Shown here: piece after piece, positions 27,535-36,823 of the stretch
Numbering within the stretch: the first letter of the stretch is position 1
Layout: every line of letters starts with the position of its first letter
Origin: CBDCME01 sp965218865
Lineage (GTDB): Bacteria > Pseudomonadota > Alphaproteobacteria > JAAXGF01
Assembly (NCBI GenBank): GCA_965218865.1
Contig: CBDCME010000044.1
Span: 25,682 to 89,681, forward strand
Direction: 5' to 3'
Length of the DNA stretch: 64,000 bases
Translations under genes and position numbers: made by a program
The notes under the pieces: generated by a model
Databases searched by the model: none
What the model saw: the letters and a program-made list of their open reading frames with translations, nothing else
Told to the model about the DNA's origin: nothing

Positions 27535-27930
27535 ATGGTACAGAGAATAAAAATACATGTTGTGTCTTCGGAAGAAATGGTTCGGCTTGCCCTACGTGAG
27601 TTCTTGGAGGTAATGTCTTTCGACGTTGCCACCCATGTTTCGGTGAAAGAATTCATGCACCTCTTCGCGCCGCGCCCGGATGGCTATCTCTTTATCGATC
27701 TCGATAACACCGAAATGAAGATCGGGAAAATTCTCGACCGGCTGATGTTAAAAGCGATCAAGAATCACGCCATATTCATAACCGAACGAAAAAGCGAGAT
27801 CATGAACGACCACGCCTGGAAGGCGAGCGATCCTGTCATCCTGCAAAAGCCGTTAACGGAACCAGCCGTGGTCAAGGCCATCAATTACCTTGTAACCCAG
27901 CACGGCCTAGCGGAAAAACGGTCGGCATAG
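27535..27930 (+). CDS. atypical response-regulator receiver protein
   Basis: About 131 residues, a stand-alone CheY-like fold. The beta-1 end reads HVVSSEEMVR where receivers have a pair of Mg-binding acids (V-D-D). The phospho-acceptor strand YLFIDLDNTEM and the conserved lysine in ILQKPLTEPAVV are kept. ATG 27535 follows AAGGAG at longer than ideal spacing. It may be phosphorylation-independent. It converges on the LuxR-type regulator at 27980-28636 across a shared hairpin. Confidence 0.7.
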   Translation: MVQRIKIHVVSSEEMVRLALREFLEVMSFDVATHVSVKEFMHLFAPRPDGYLFIDLDNTEMKIGKILDRLMLKAIKNHAIFITERKSEIMNDHAWKASDPVILQKPLTEPAVVKAINYLVTQHGLAEKRSA

Positions 27931-27931
27931 T

Positions 27932-27978
27932 GGATCAACCCCAACGCTTATTTCCGAAGCGTTGGGACAGGTTGATCC
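27932..27978. terminator. bidirectional hairpin between two convergent regulators
   Basis: A two-part stem: GGATCAACC + CCAACGCTT pairs with AAGCGTTGG + GGTTGATCC around a 7-nt loop, with a GACA bulge. It lies exactly between the stops of the two genes. No strong T-tract. Confidence 0.65.
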
Positions 27979-27979
27979 A

Positions 27980-28636
27980 TCATTTCGTGGATTCCATTCG
28001 CTGAGCGAAAACCGCGGCCTGGGTCCGGTTCTCGACACCGAATTTGTTCAGGATATTCTTGACGTGGACCTTGACCGTGCTCGGTCGGACCGCGAGTTTG
28101 TTCGCGATCTGGTCGTTGGTGCATCCCTCCGTGAGTAGTCCGAGCACGGCGTATTCCCGGGGGGTGAGATTCGGCATCCGGTCCAATGTCCGCGGTCCGC
28201 GGGGTATCGTGTCGCTGGTGGCCGTGTGCTTGACCACGGTTTTCGACAGGAACGAGAGAGGCACGTAATCGCCTCCGGACAAGACGTTGTTAAGCGCGGT
28301 GACCGCCATTTCGCGGCTCATCGACTTTGGAACGTAACCGTCCGCGCCGCTGGCCAGAACCCGGAAAACGTCGCTGCGTTCTCGTGATTCCGCGAGAACC
28401 ACGAGCGGAATCTTGGGAAACCGCTTTCGCAGAATCTCGAGGCGGGGCAATTCATTGAGCTCGGGAGTCTTGAAATCAAGAACGATAAGGGCGAGGCTCT
28501 CGACCTTGAAACCAGTGGCCTCGCTCTCGTTCTCGATTCCGGTCAAGGCGTAGCCGGGATCAAGGTCGGCGACGATTCGCTTCAGCCCCTCTCGAATCCA
28601 CCAACTCGCGCTGATCAGCAAAATCTGTTTTGTCAC
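27980..28636 (-). CDS. LuxR/FixJ-type response regulator with degenerate acidic pocket
   Basis: 218 residues. The N-terminal receiver starts ILLISASWWIREGL (normally ..VDDH..VREGL), keeps LIVLDFKTPEL and the lysine in GYVPKSMSRE. The C-terminal LuxR helix-turn-helix is typical: LTPREYAVLGLLTEGCTNDQ, then STVKVHVKNILNKF. The start is GTG 28636, preceded by AGGGGGA. The loss of the magnesium-binding acid pair suggests activity that does not need phosphorylation. Confidence 0.85.
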   Translation of the reverse strand: MTKQILLISASWWIREGLKRIVADLDPGYALTGIENESEATGFKVESLALIVLDFKTPELNELPRLEILRKRFPKIPLVVLAESRERSDVFRVLASGADGYVPKSMSREMAVTALNNVLSGGDYVPLSFLSKTVVKHTATSDTIPRGPRTLDRMPNLTPREYAVLGLLTEGCTNDQIANKLAVRPSTVKVHVKNILNKFGVENRTQAAVFAQRMESTK

Positions 28637-28811
28637 TCGTTTTCCCCCTGGGCCGAACCCAGATCGGCGCGGTAATCAAATGATCATCCCGCGGATCCGT
28701 CCGCAGCCGACACGGCTTTTCATGTTTCACTGTGGAATTCAACAGACGGGCTTTTGTCGTTTTCCAACCTGCGAAGAGGCGGTTACGGATTTGTCTTCCG
28801 GAAACTAAAGG

Positions 28812-30895
28812 CAGGAACAATTTTTAGTCGCGGTTGAGGGTTCGGGATGAGTGGGATCGTGCTCGGTGCACGGGGTTCGGGGAGCCCCGAGCTTGCCTCG
28901 ACGACGTCATGGGGACTGCTCGAAGCCACCGGATTCCGGCGTTTTCGGATTCGACAGGCACACCGGTCCGCCCGCGCCGCTCGGCGGCACGTCCCGGTCC
29001 GGGGGAGAGGCGTGCTGTCTCAGGCGATGGGCGCGGTCATGATCGCGTCGAGGGCCTCCTGCGCCCGGGCGGCATAGTGCCGGTTGGCCTCGGGCAGATA
29101 ACGGAAGCGTCCGTCGCAGCGCACGATGGCGATGGCCGCGTTGGTCAAGCAGGCGAGATTTCTGGGCAGGTGACGCACGTAGGCCCGGCATCGGTCTTCG
29201 TCGTAGGTGAAGTCGCGCACGTAGTGCAGGCGGTTCTCGATATGCCAGTGGTTGCGCACCAGTTCGAGCAACTCCTCGGGTCCGGCGCGCTCTGCGCCGA
29301 GCGAGGTGAGGCTCCAGGTCACCTTGATGCTGCGCTTGCCGGTCTTGAGGATCTCGCGTTCGCGCTCGATGCGCATGGCCTGGCGTCGCCCGTGGAGGTT
29401 GGCGTAGCCGTCCCACTCGGCAGCGGAGAGGTCGACGACGGCGCAGCGTCGGCGCTCGATGCGGCCATGGCCCTTGTCGACGGTTTCGTGCCAGAGCGCA
29501 TCGCTGAAGTCGATCGCCTTGAGGTCTTCGAAGATCATCTCCTGGTTGTCCTTGACCGCGCTCATCACGTAGTCGGCGCGACGCCCGAGCAGGCAGCGCG
29601 CGGTCTCGTGCTGAGCGTGCATCGCGTCCATGGTGACGATCCGGCCTGTGAGGTCGAGGCCGCTGGAGAGTTCGCGCACGGCCGGGATTTCGTTGCTCTT
29701 GCGGTCGACCTCGACCTGCCCGAGGACCACGCCGGTGTCGTGCTCGACCGCCGCCACCATCATCCTGCGCCCGTCTTCGGTCTGCTTCGAGGCGCCGCGC
29801 AGATCCTTTCCGTCCATGGCGACCGGCGCGTGCGCGCTGCCATGCTGGCCGGTCCACTGGCTAATCGCGTTGTCCAGGGTCTCTGGCGGCAGGGCGGTGA
29901 GGGTCCTTGTGGAAGGTGGTGATCGCGGGCGGGGTGTAGCGCTGTTTGGAAGGGCTCCAGAACGCACCCACCGCCTCGAGCTGCTCCTGGGAGAGCAGGG
30001 CGGCGAACTGGGCGAACGCGTTCACCCCCCGGTATCCGGCAAGCCGGGCGGCGACGGCGATCACCAGAATGGTGTTGAGCGCATAGCGCTTGCCCCGGGC
30101 ATGGCGGTACTCGGGCACCTCACCCAGACACTCGAACAGGCTGCGCAGCCGGGGCGCGGCCATCGGCTCGGTGTGCTGCTCGGCGTTCCAGTGTGCCGGC
30201 ATCCCGGTACGGCTCAGCGCCTCGGGGGCGCCGTCTGTCAGTCCGAACACGAAGACCTCCTTGGGCTGACCGTGGTGGCGCCAGCGCGCTGCCCCTCCGG
30301 GCTCACGGGCAAAGCCCCGCGTCAGCCCCAGAGAGCGCCAGTTCGACGCGCGGTAGCAGGTGCCGGCAAATCGCGAGACGTCCACGAACGTCTCCGCCAG
30401 AAGAGCCGGATATCCGTGCACCGCCTGGATGTCCTCAGACAGCCGCCGCAGGCTCAGCCCCAGCACACGGGAGGCCAGGTTCGGCACTCGGCCAGGCGTC
30501 AGAATGACGAAGCGCGAGTTGTTGGCGATCAGATGCAGACGCCGGAACTGCTGCTCGGCCGACCACCCGATCCAGCGATCACGCGCGCCCAGCTTGAACG
30601 CGCCGGGCTGCCAGCCGATCAGTGCGAGCCAGGTCTCGCCATGCACCGCGACATGGCGCAGGCCCTTGCCGATGACGCCGTGGAACGCCAGGTAGTGGTG
30701 CTGCTCCACCAACCGGTCCCAGCGCCGGTGCTCCTGCGCGCCCCAGGTCGGACGCACCGTGACCGCGCGCAAATCAATGGACGAATCCGAGACCGGCAGC
30801 GTCGCCATGACCGGCACACTGCCACACCGAGAATGAAATGGCCAGCGCCGCGATCACCTCACCCTGATCACTGGGCGGACAAAAAACTAGCCCTG
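28812..30895 (-). mobile_element. ISAs1-type element, copy B (2,084 bp)
   Basis: 10-bp target duplication AAACTAAAGG (28802-28811, 30896-30905). Differs from the other copies by a 3-bp insertion near 28933 and one extra base near 29906, the latter breaking the transposase. Confidence 0.92.
29020..30817 (-). pseudogene. ISAs1-type DruA-domain transposase, copy B, frameshifted
   Basis: Same protein as copy A, split by an extra C near 29906 into a DruA-plus-linker part (29861-30817) and a DDE part (29020-29967). It carries Lys in the RSIKVTW block, as in copy C. Confidence 0.9.
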
Positions 30896-30959
30896 AAACT
30901 AAAGGGTTGTCCCCCATTTTGCATGGGGTAGTCGTTTAGTCCGACGCCCAGAAACTCGT

Positions 30960-31931
30960 TCAGTGAACCGTGTGCATGGCTTCGCCATGGCTGCGGCCAG
31001 CGCTCTCGGACGGTGTCGGTCGGCGTTCCAGAGATGCCAGCGCATAACTGTCGGATACCCGGCTGGCGATGCCGCGGTAGCGTCGCAGGAAGCCCTGTCA
31101 GTTCGAACGGCTGTTGACCGTCTGGATGTGCAGGGCGCTGCGCCGTTCTCCGACGGAGAGATTGCGCCGTGGCGGATGGCCGCCGGGCTGCGGCGGGCGG
31201 GTAAAGCGGCGCGTCAGACGAGCAAGGCATCCGGGGCAATGCCGGTTCGAGCGCCTCCTTCAGGCTATCGGCACGGTGCCGGCAGCGTCCGCTGAGACGT
31301 TCGCCGCCACGTCGGCGGCGCCAGAAGAGCCGGACTTGCTCCGTGAGATCCCGCCTTGCCGGCTTGTCCGCCGACAGCCGGCGCAGGCTGCAGGTCCAGT
31401 TTCCGGCTCCGCGAGGCCAGGCTTTCGAGCACGAAGGTCTCGTCGGCCTCGAGGATCCCGCCGAAGCCGGTCCGGAGTTGCCGGACCGCCTCAAGGATGC
31501 GGTGGCGCCAGCGAACTGCCTGCTCGGCGCGCCGACCGCCGATCCAGGCGCGTCGCGTTTCCGCTTGGCCAGGGCCTTGAAGGACAGCCAGCGCTCCTTG
31601 CCGATCAGTGCCCGAAAGCGGCGTACCGGTCAGCGCGCCGAATGCCCGCAAGCCTTGCACATGGCGCAGAGCGCGCCTTGCCGCGCGATGACCGCCGCCG
31701 GCCGCAGATGCGGGCAGCGCCGTGCTCCGTCCACGCCGAGTTCGATCGCCGCCAGCGAGGCCGCGCCCTCCGGCCGTCCCGACAGGGCCGCCATCACCGT
31801 CCTCGCGCTGGGCCGCGTCAGCCCGTCCACATGCGAAAGCCAGTCTCGAAACCGCTCGTGATCCATCTCCTCGCTCCCCTAAACAAACCGGGCACATTCT
31901 ACCACAATGCATACCAAATGCGAACTGAGCC
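30960..31931 (-). pseudogene. decayed IS1595-family element
   Basis: Several frames together resemble the transposase at 44598-45557: MDHERFRDWLSHVDGLTRPS, EGAASLAAIELGVDGARRCP, FGALTGTPLSG, FGGILEADETFVLES, then a badly shifted tail. The right end (about 31909-31931) reads like the IS1595 terminal repeat GGCTCAATTCG with changes. Multiple frameshifts; inactive. The left boundary is unclear. Confidence 0.8.
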
Positions 31932-32274
31932 TTCGGAAATCCCTCTCTGGATGAATCCAAAGCAATCATCTCGACCGGATTTACGATTCCGGTGTTCGGA
32001 ATTAAGGAGCCGCAGAATCTGCTCGGCGCACCTGGTTCAAAAGTCTAGAATAATCAGGATTAATGTGAGCGGCAAGCGTCCAACGCCGGTTTTTTTATTT
32101 CCCCAGAAATATCCATGTTTTTGAGGGGTTGTATGAAATAAAACGCGGTATCGCGTTGAGTGATGTCGGAGAGACTCGCGCATTTCCTCAGTCGATATAC
32201 TCGTGATCGTGGGTACGACTATATGGCAAACTACTACCATTCGATTTGTGGACACTCTATTTCTGCAATCATTA
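31932..32274. other. no gene seen
   Basis: About 340 bp between the IS1595 remnant and repeat R2. Short frames only. Confidence 0.5.
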
Positions 32275-32410
32275 AGTGACTGATCGAAAATGCGCCTCCG
32301 CGCATTTTTTGCGTCTGTCCCTCTCCCCCTCCCGACCACCCACGAGAGTATACTGATATGGGTGGCCGGGAGGGGGCGGGGGCCGGCGCCGCGTAGTTTT
32401 CGAACAGGCA
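32275..32410 (+). repeat. long-hairpin repeat, copy R2
   Basis: Same family and orientation as R1, with GAGAGTATACTGATA in the loop and one arm carrying CCCGACCACCCA. Confidence 0.85.
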
Positions 32411-32595
32411 GTGCCAAATTGAACATGATCTTATACTGAATAGGCGTCGGCCGAGCGCTGGTTCCGGGCCCGTCGGCGAGGGCCGCCCGGCGTCTCCACC
32501 GATGGGACCGGCGGAGGCTTTTTGGCGAGCCCCTGGCGCGCCCCGGCGTTTGCCGCCGCGGAGGCGCCTTTCTTGACGCCGGGACATCGAATCCC

Positions 32596-35500
32596 ATGGT
32601 TTCCACGGCCCATGAAACGAATTCCATGCCCATGACGCAGGCTTCCCGATGGCAGTTCTGGATCGACCGTGGCGGCACCTTCACCGACATCGTCGCCCGA
32701 CGGCCCGACGGGACCCTGGCGACCCACAAGCTCCTGTCCGAAAACCCTTTCCACTACGACGACGCGGTGCTGCGGGGGATTCGCGACGTCATCGGCCTGG
32801 GCCCCGACGATCCCCTGCCCACGGACGCGATCGAGGCGGTCAAGATGGGCACCACCGTGGCCACGAACGCCTTGCTCGAACGCCAGGGCGAGGCGACCGT
32901 CCTCGCGATCACCAGGGGATTCGCCGACGCCTTGCGGATCGGTTACCAGAACCGGCCGGATATATTCGCCCGCCACATCGTCCTGGCGGAACAGATCTGC
33001 GCCGAGGTGATCGAAATCGACGCCCGCGTCGGCGCCCAGGGCGAGGAACTGCGGCCGCTCGACCCGGTCGCGACCCGGGCAGCCTTGCGGAAGGCCCATG
33101 ACCAGGGCTACCGGGCGATCGCCGTGGTCCTGATGCACGGCTACCGCTTTCCGGCCCACGAAGTGGCGGTCGCCGAGATTGCCCGCGAGGTTGGCTTTCC
33201 CCAAATATCGGTCTCCCACCGGGTCAGCCCGCTGATGAAATTGGTCAGCCGCGGCGACACCACAGTCGTCGACGCCTACCTTTCCCCGCTGCTTCGCCGT
33301 TACGTCCGCCGGGTCGCGGCGGATCTCGGCGGGGCCCGCCTGATGTTCATGCAGTCCTCGGGCGGCCTCACCGGCGCCGAGCGTTTCCAGGGCAAGGACA
33401 GCATCCTCTCCGGACCCGCGGGGGGCGTGGTCGGCGCCGTCAAGACCTGCGCGGCGGCCGGAATCGAAAAGATCATCGCCTTCGACATGGGCGGCACTTC
33501 GACCGACGTCTCTCACTTCGACGGCGAATACGAACGGGCCTTCGTGACCGAGGTCGCCGGCGTCCGCCTGCGGGCGCCGATGCTGCGCATCCATACGGTG
33601 GCGGCTGGCGGCGGGTCGATCTTGCGCTTCGACGGGGCCCGGATGCGGGTCGGACCACGCTCGGCGGGCGCCGAACCGGGTCCGAGGTGTTATCGCAAGG
33701 ACGGTCCCCTGACGGTGACCGACGCCAATCTCATGGTCGGCAAGCTCGTGCCGGACCTCTTCCCCAAGGTATTCGGTCCCGGTGCCGACCAGCCCCTGGA
33801 CCCGGAAAGCGTCGCCACGGCCTTCGCCGCCCTGGCCCCGAAAATCAACCGCGCCGCCGGCCAAGGCCTGACCGCGGAGGAGGTCGCCGACGGCTTCCTG
33901 ACCATCGCCGTCGACAACATGGCCCGGGCGATCAAGGAAATTTCGGTCAAGCGCGGACACGACGTCACCGCGTACACTCTCTGCTGTTTCGGCGGCGCCG
34001 GCGGTCAGCACGCCTGCAAGGTCGCCGACGCCCTGGCCATGCGGCGAGTCATCATTCATCCCCTTGCCGGCGTCTTGTCGGCCTACGGCATGGGTCTCGC
34101 CGAGGTCCGCGTCATCCGCGAACGGGCCCTGGAAGCCGAACTCGACGCCAAGGCGATGACGCTTCTGGGCGAGACGTTTCCCCAGCTCGAGGCCGAGGCC
34201 CGGAAGGAACTGACGGCCCAGGGCCTAACCCCGGAATCTCTGGCCTGCGAGCGCAAGGTCCGGATGCGCTACGGCGGTAGCGACAGCGCCTTGGTGATCG
34301 ACGAGGGGACGCGCCAGGAACTGACCGCGCGTTTCGCCGCCGCCCACCAGCGGCGTTATGGATTCGTCGTGCCCGAGCGGGGTCACGTCGTCGAATCGGT
34401 TTCCGTCGAAGCCGTCGGCGCCGTGACCGCGGCGCCGGATTCCTGGGTTCCGGCGGACCGGGCCGGCCCCAAGCCGGTGACACGGGTGCGCATGTTCTCC
34501 GACGGCGTCCATCACCAAACCCCGGTTTTCCAGCGCCGCGACCTGGGCGCTGGCGACCGCGTCACGGGCGCCGCCATCATCGTCGAGCGGACGGGTACCA
34601 CCGTGGTCGAACCCGGTTGGCGGGCCGAGGTCTCGCCTCGGGGCGAGCTGATACTGACCCGGGCCCGGCCGAAAAAGCGCGCCGCCGCGGTGGGGACCCA
34701 GGCCGATCCGGTGATGCTGGAAGTGTTCAACAATCTGTTCATGTCGATCGCGGAACAGATGGGGTCGACCCTGCAAAACACCAGCCACTCGGTCAACATC
34801 AAGGAACGGCTGGATTTCTCCTGCGCGGTTTTCGACGGCGCCGGGGAACTGGTCGCCAATGCCCCCCACATCCCGGTTCATCTCGGCTCGATGGACGAGA
34901 GCGTCAAATCGGTGATCGCGTCCCGGCGGCCGACGATGCGCCCTGGCGACGTTTACGTGCTCAACGCCCCCTACGGCGGCGGCACCCATCTGCCCGACGT
35001 CACCGTCGTGGCCCCGGTTTTCAACCCCGCCGGCGACGAAATTTGGTTCCACGTCGCGGCCCGCGGCCACCACGCCGACATCGGCGGCACCACCCCCGGT
35101 TCGATGCCCCCGGGAAGCATGTCCGTCGAGGAAGAGGGCGTCCTGATCGACAATCTCCAGCTCGTCGCCGCGGGACGCTTTCTGGAGGACGACATCCGCC
35201 GGGTTCTGGCGGCGGGACGGTGGCCGGCGCGCAACCCGGACCAGAACGTCGCCGACCTCAAGGCCCAGATCGCCGCCTGTGCCCGCGGTTCTCGTGAACT
35301 GCTCAACGTGGTCGCGCAGTATTCGCTGCCAACGACGCGGGCGTACATGCGCCACGTCCGCGACAACGCGGCCGAATCGGTGCGCCGGATGTTGCCGGGC
35401 CTGCGCGGCGGCAGCTTCGCCTACGAAATGGACGACGGCGCCGTCATCCGGGTCAAGGTCACGATCGACCGCGCGGGGCGGCGGGCACGAGTCGATTTCA

Positions 35501-35985
35501 CCGGCACCTCGGCCCAACGCCCGAACAACTTCAATGCCCCCGGGGCGGTTTGCCGCGCCGCCGTACTCTACGTCTTCCGCACCTTGGTCGACGACGCGAT
35601 CCCCCTCAACGCCGGTTGTCTGGAGCCGATCGACATCGTGATCCCCGAGGGTTCCCTTCTGGCGCCGCGCTATCCCGCCGCCGTCGTCGCCGGCAACGTC
35701 GAGACCTCACAGTGCGTCGTCGACGCGCTATATGGGGCCCTCGGCGCGATGGCCGCCGCCCAGGGCACGATGAACAATTTCACCTTCGGCGACGCTGGCC
35801 GGCAATATTACGAGACGATTTGCGGCGGCTCCGGGGCCAGCCCGGACTTCGACGGCACCGACGCCGTCCACACCCATATGACGAACTCCCGCCTGACCGA
35901 TCCGGAAGTTTTCGAATGGCGCTATCCGGTCGTGGTCGAGACCTTCGCCATTCGCCGGGGCAGCGGCTACGGCAGCCCCGCCTGA
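32596..35985 (+). CDS. hydantoinase/5-oxoprolinase family protein (HyuA-HyuB fusion), C-terminus truncated
   Basis: 1,129 residues. The N-terminal half is hydantoinase A / oxoprolinase, an ATP-dependent sugar-kinase-like fold (FWIDRGGTFTDIVARRPDG, MGTTVATNALLERQG, FDMGGTSTDVSHFDG). The C-terminal half is hydantoinase B (DPVMLEVFNNLFMSIAEQMG, SVNIKERLDFSCAVFDGAG, GGTHLPDVTVV, GNVETSQCVVDALYGALG). Cytoplasmic; such enzymes open 5-oxoproline or hydantoin rings with ATP. The expected ending after FAIRRGSG (GGxGxxRGGxG... and about 70-100 more residues) is missing; the frame stops at 35985, one base before repeat R3. Start could also be 32626 or 32632. Confidence 0.88.
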   Translation: MVSTAHETNSMPMTQASRWQFWIDRGGTFTDIVARRPDGTLATHKLLSENPFHYDDAVLRGIRDVIGLGPDDPLPTDAIEAVKMGTTVATNALLERQGEATVLAITRGFADALRIGYQNRPDIFARHIVLAEQICAEVIEIDARVGAQGEELRPLDPVATRAALRKAHDQGYRAIAVVLMHGYRFPAHEVAVAEIAREVGFPQISVSHRVSPLMKLVSRGDTTVVDAYLSPLLRRYVRRVAADLGGARLMFMQSSGGLTGAERFQGKDSILSGPAGGVVGAVKTCAAAGIEKIIAFDMGGTSTDVSHFDGEYERAFVTEVAGVRLRAPMLRIHTVAAGGGSILRFDGARMRVGPRSAGAEPGPRCYRKDGPLTVTDANLMVGKLVPDLFPKVFGPGADQPLDPESVATAFAALAPKINRAAGQGLTAEEVADGFLTIAVDNMARAIKEISVKRGHDVTAYTLCCFGGAGGQHACKVADALAMRRVIIHPLAGVLSAYGMGLAEVRVIRERALEAELDAKAMTLLGETFPQLEAEARKELTAQGLTPESLACERKVRMRYGGSDSALVIDEGTRQELTARFAAAHQRRYGFVVPERGHVVESVSVEAVGAVTAAPDSWVPADRAGPKPVTRVRMFSDGVHHQTPVFQRRDLGAGDRVTGAAIIVERTGTTVVEPGWRAEVSPRGELILTRARPKKRAAAVGTQADPVMLEVFNNLFMSIAEQMGSTLQNTSHSVNIKERLDFSCAVFDGAGELVANAPHIPVHLGSMDESVKSVIASRRPTMRPGDVYVLNAPYGGGTHLPDVTVVAPVFNPAGDEIWFHVAARGHHADIGGTTPGSMPPGSMSVEEEGVLIDNLQLVAAGRFLEDDIRRVLAAGRWPARNPDQNVADLKAQIAACARGSRELLNVVAQYSLPTTRAYMRHVRDNAAESVRRMLPGLRGGSFAYEMDDGAVIRVKVTIDRAGRRARVDFTGTSAQRPNNFNAPGAVCRAAVLYVFRTLVDDAIPLNAGCLEPIDIVIPEGSLLAPRYPAAVVAGNVETSQCVVDALYGALGAMAAAQGTMNNFTFGDAGRQYYETICGGSGASPDFDGTDAVHTHMTNSRLTDPEVFEWRYPVVVETFAIRRGSGYGSPA

Positions 35986-36123
35986 CTGTCTGTTCGAAAA
36001 CGCGCGGCTCCGGCCCTCACCCCCTCCCGGCCACCCCTATCAGCATACTCTCGTGGGTGGCCGGGAGGGGGTGAGGGCCGGAACAGACGCAAAAAATGCG
36101 CGGAGGCGCATTTTCGAATAGAC
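35986..36123 (-). repeat. long-hairpin repeat, copy R3 (inverted orientation)
   Basis: Whole repeat in reverse orientation relative to R1/R2/R4, starting CTGTCTGTTCGAAAA and ending with the GCGCATTTTCGAATAGAC arm. It directly abuts the truncated oxoprolinase stop. Confidence 0.85.
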
Positions 36124-36159
36124 CCTGACCTTCCCGGCGCCGCGTTCGTCGGCCCCGGC

Positions 36160-36750
36160 CTACTGGGCTTCCTTGATCAGCTTGGCGGAAACGCCGAGTC
36201 CGGGCTTGCCGTCGCGGACACGGATAAACTCCAGCTCCATGCCGAGGCCGCTAAGGGTGCGGTTGTACTGGTGCAGTTCGTAACTGCCGTCCTCGGCGAT
36301 GACCATGGAGTAGACGATTAGGGTATGGCCGGTGATCCGGGCCCAGGCCAGGCGCTCGCCGGCCAGCACATTGACCTGCTCGGCCGCGCGGTAAACGCCG
36401 TAACGTTCCGTGGCCATGAAGGAAGCGCTGCTCGACTTGCGCTTGACCTTGGGGTTGTCGGGATCGCCGCCGCTGCGGATCACGGTCGTCCAGGCGACCG
36501 TGAAGCCGGCGCCCCGGGCCGTGATCGTGACGTCGAGATCGCGGACCGTCATGCCGAAATAATCGCTGAGGTCGTTGCGAGCGATGCCGCTGCCGACGTA
36601 GCGCCCGACGAAGGCCTCTATCGGCAGATCGGCTTGCGCCCGCGCCGGGCTCGAGGCCACCGCGACGCAGGCCACGGCGACGACGAGGCCGGTAAGCGAA
36701 AGCCCGAGACGCCGCTTCCCCCGGCAAATCCCGATTAAACCGCTGGTCAT
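36160..36750 (-). CDS. secreted conserved hypothetical protein
   Basis: ATG 36750 is preceded by GGGGAGGAAGC, an excellent ribosome-binding site. A signal peptide (LTGLVVAVACVAVASSPARA) leads to a ~160-residue beta-rich domain (FVGRYVGSGIARND, DLDVTITARGAGFTVAWTTV, MELEFIRVRDGKPGL). It has the look of alphaproteobacterial periplasmic proteins of unknown function. No operon partner is evident. Confidence 0.7.
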   Translation of the reverse strand: MTSGLIGICRGKRRLGLSLTGLVVAVACVAVASSPARAQADLPIEAFVGRYVGSGIARNDLSDYFGMTVRDLDVTITARGAGFTVAWTTVIRSGGDPDNPKVKRKSSSASFMATERYGVYRAAEQVNVLAGERLAWARITGHTLIVYSMVIAEDGSYELHQYNRTLSGLGMELEFIRVRDGKPGLGVSAKLIKEAQ

Positions 36751-36823
36751 CGCTTCCTCCCCGTCCACATCTTGGAACAAAGTCAGGTTAGCCCATGGCA
36801 GCGCGAGCCGCCAGGCGTACGGC

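Noticed and set aside
32431..34059. A 542-codon minus-strand frame opposite the hydantoinase gene
   Set aside because: A GC-rich shadow of the hydantoinase A domain; no recognisable motif.
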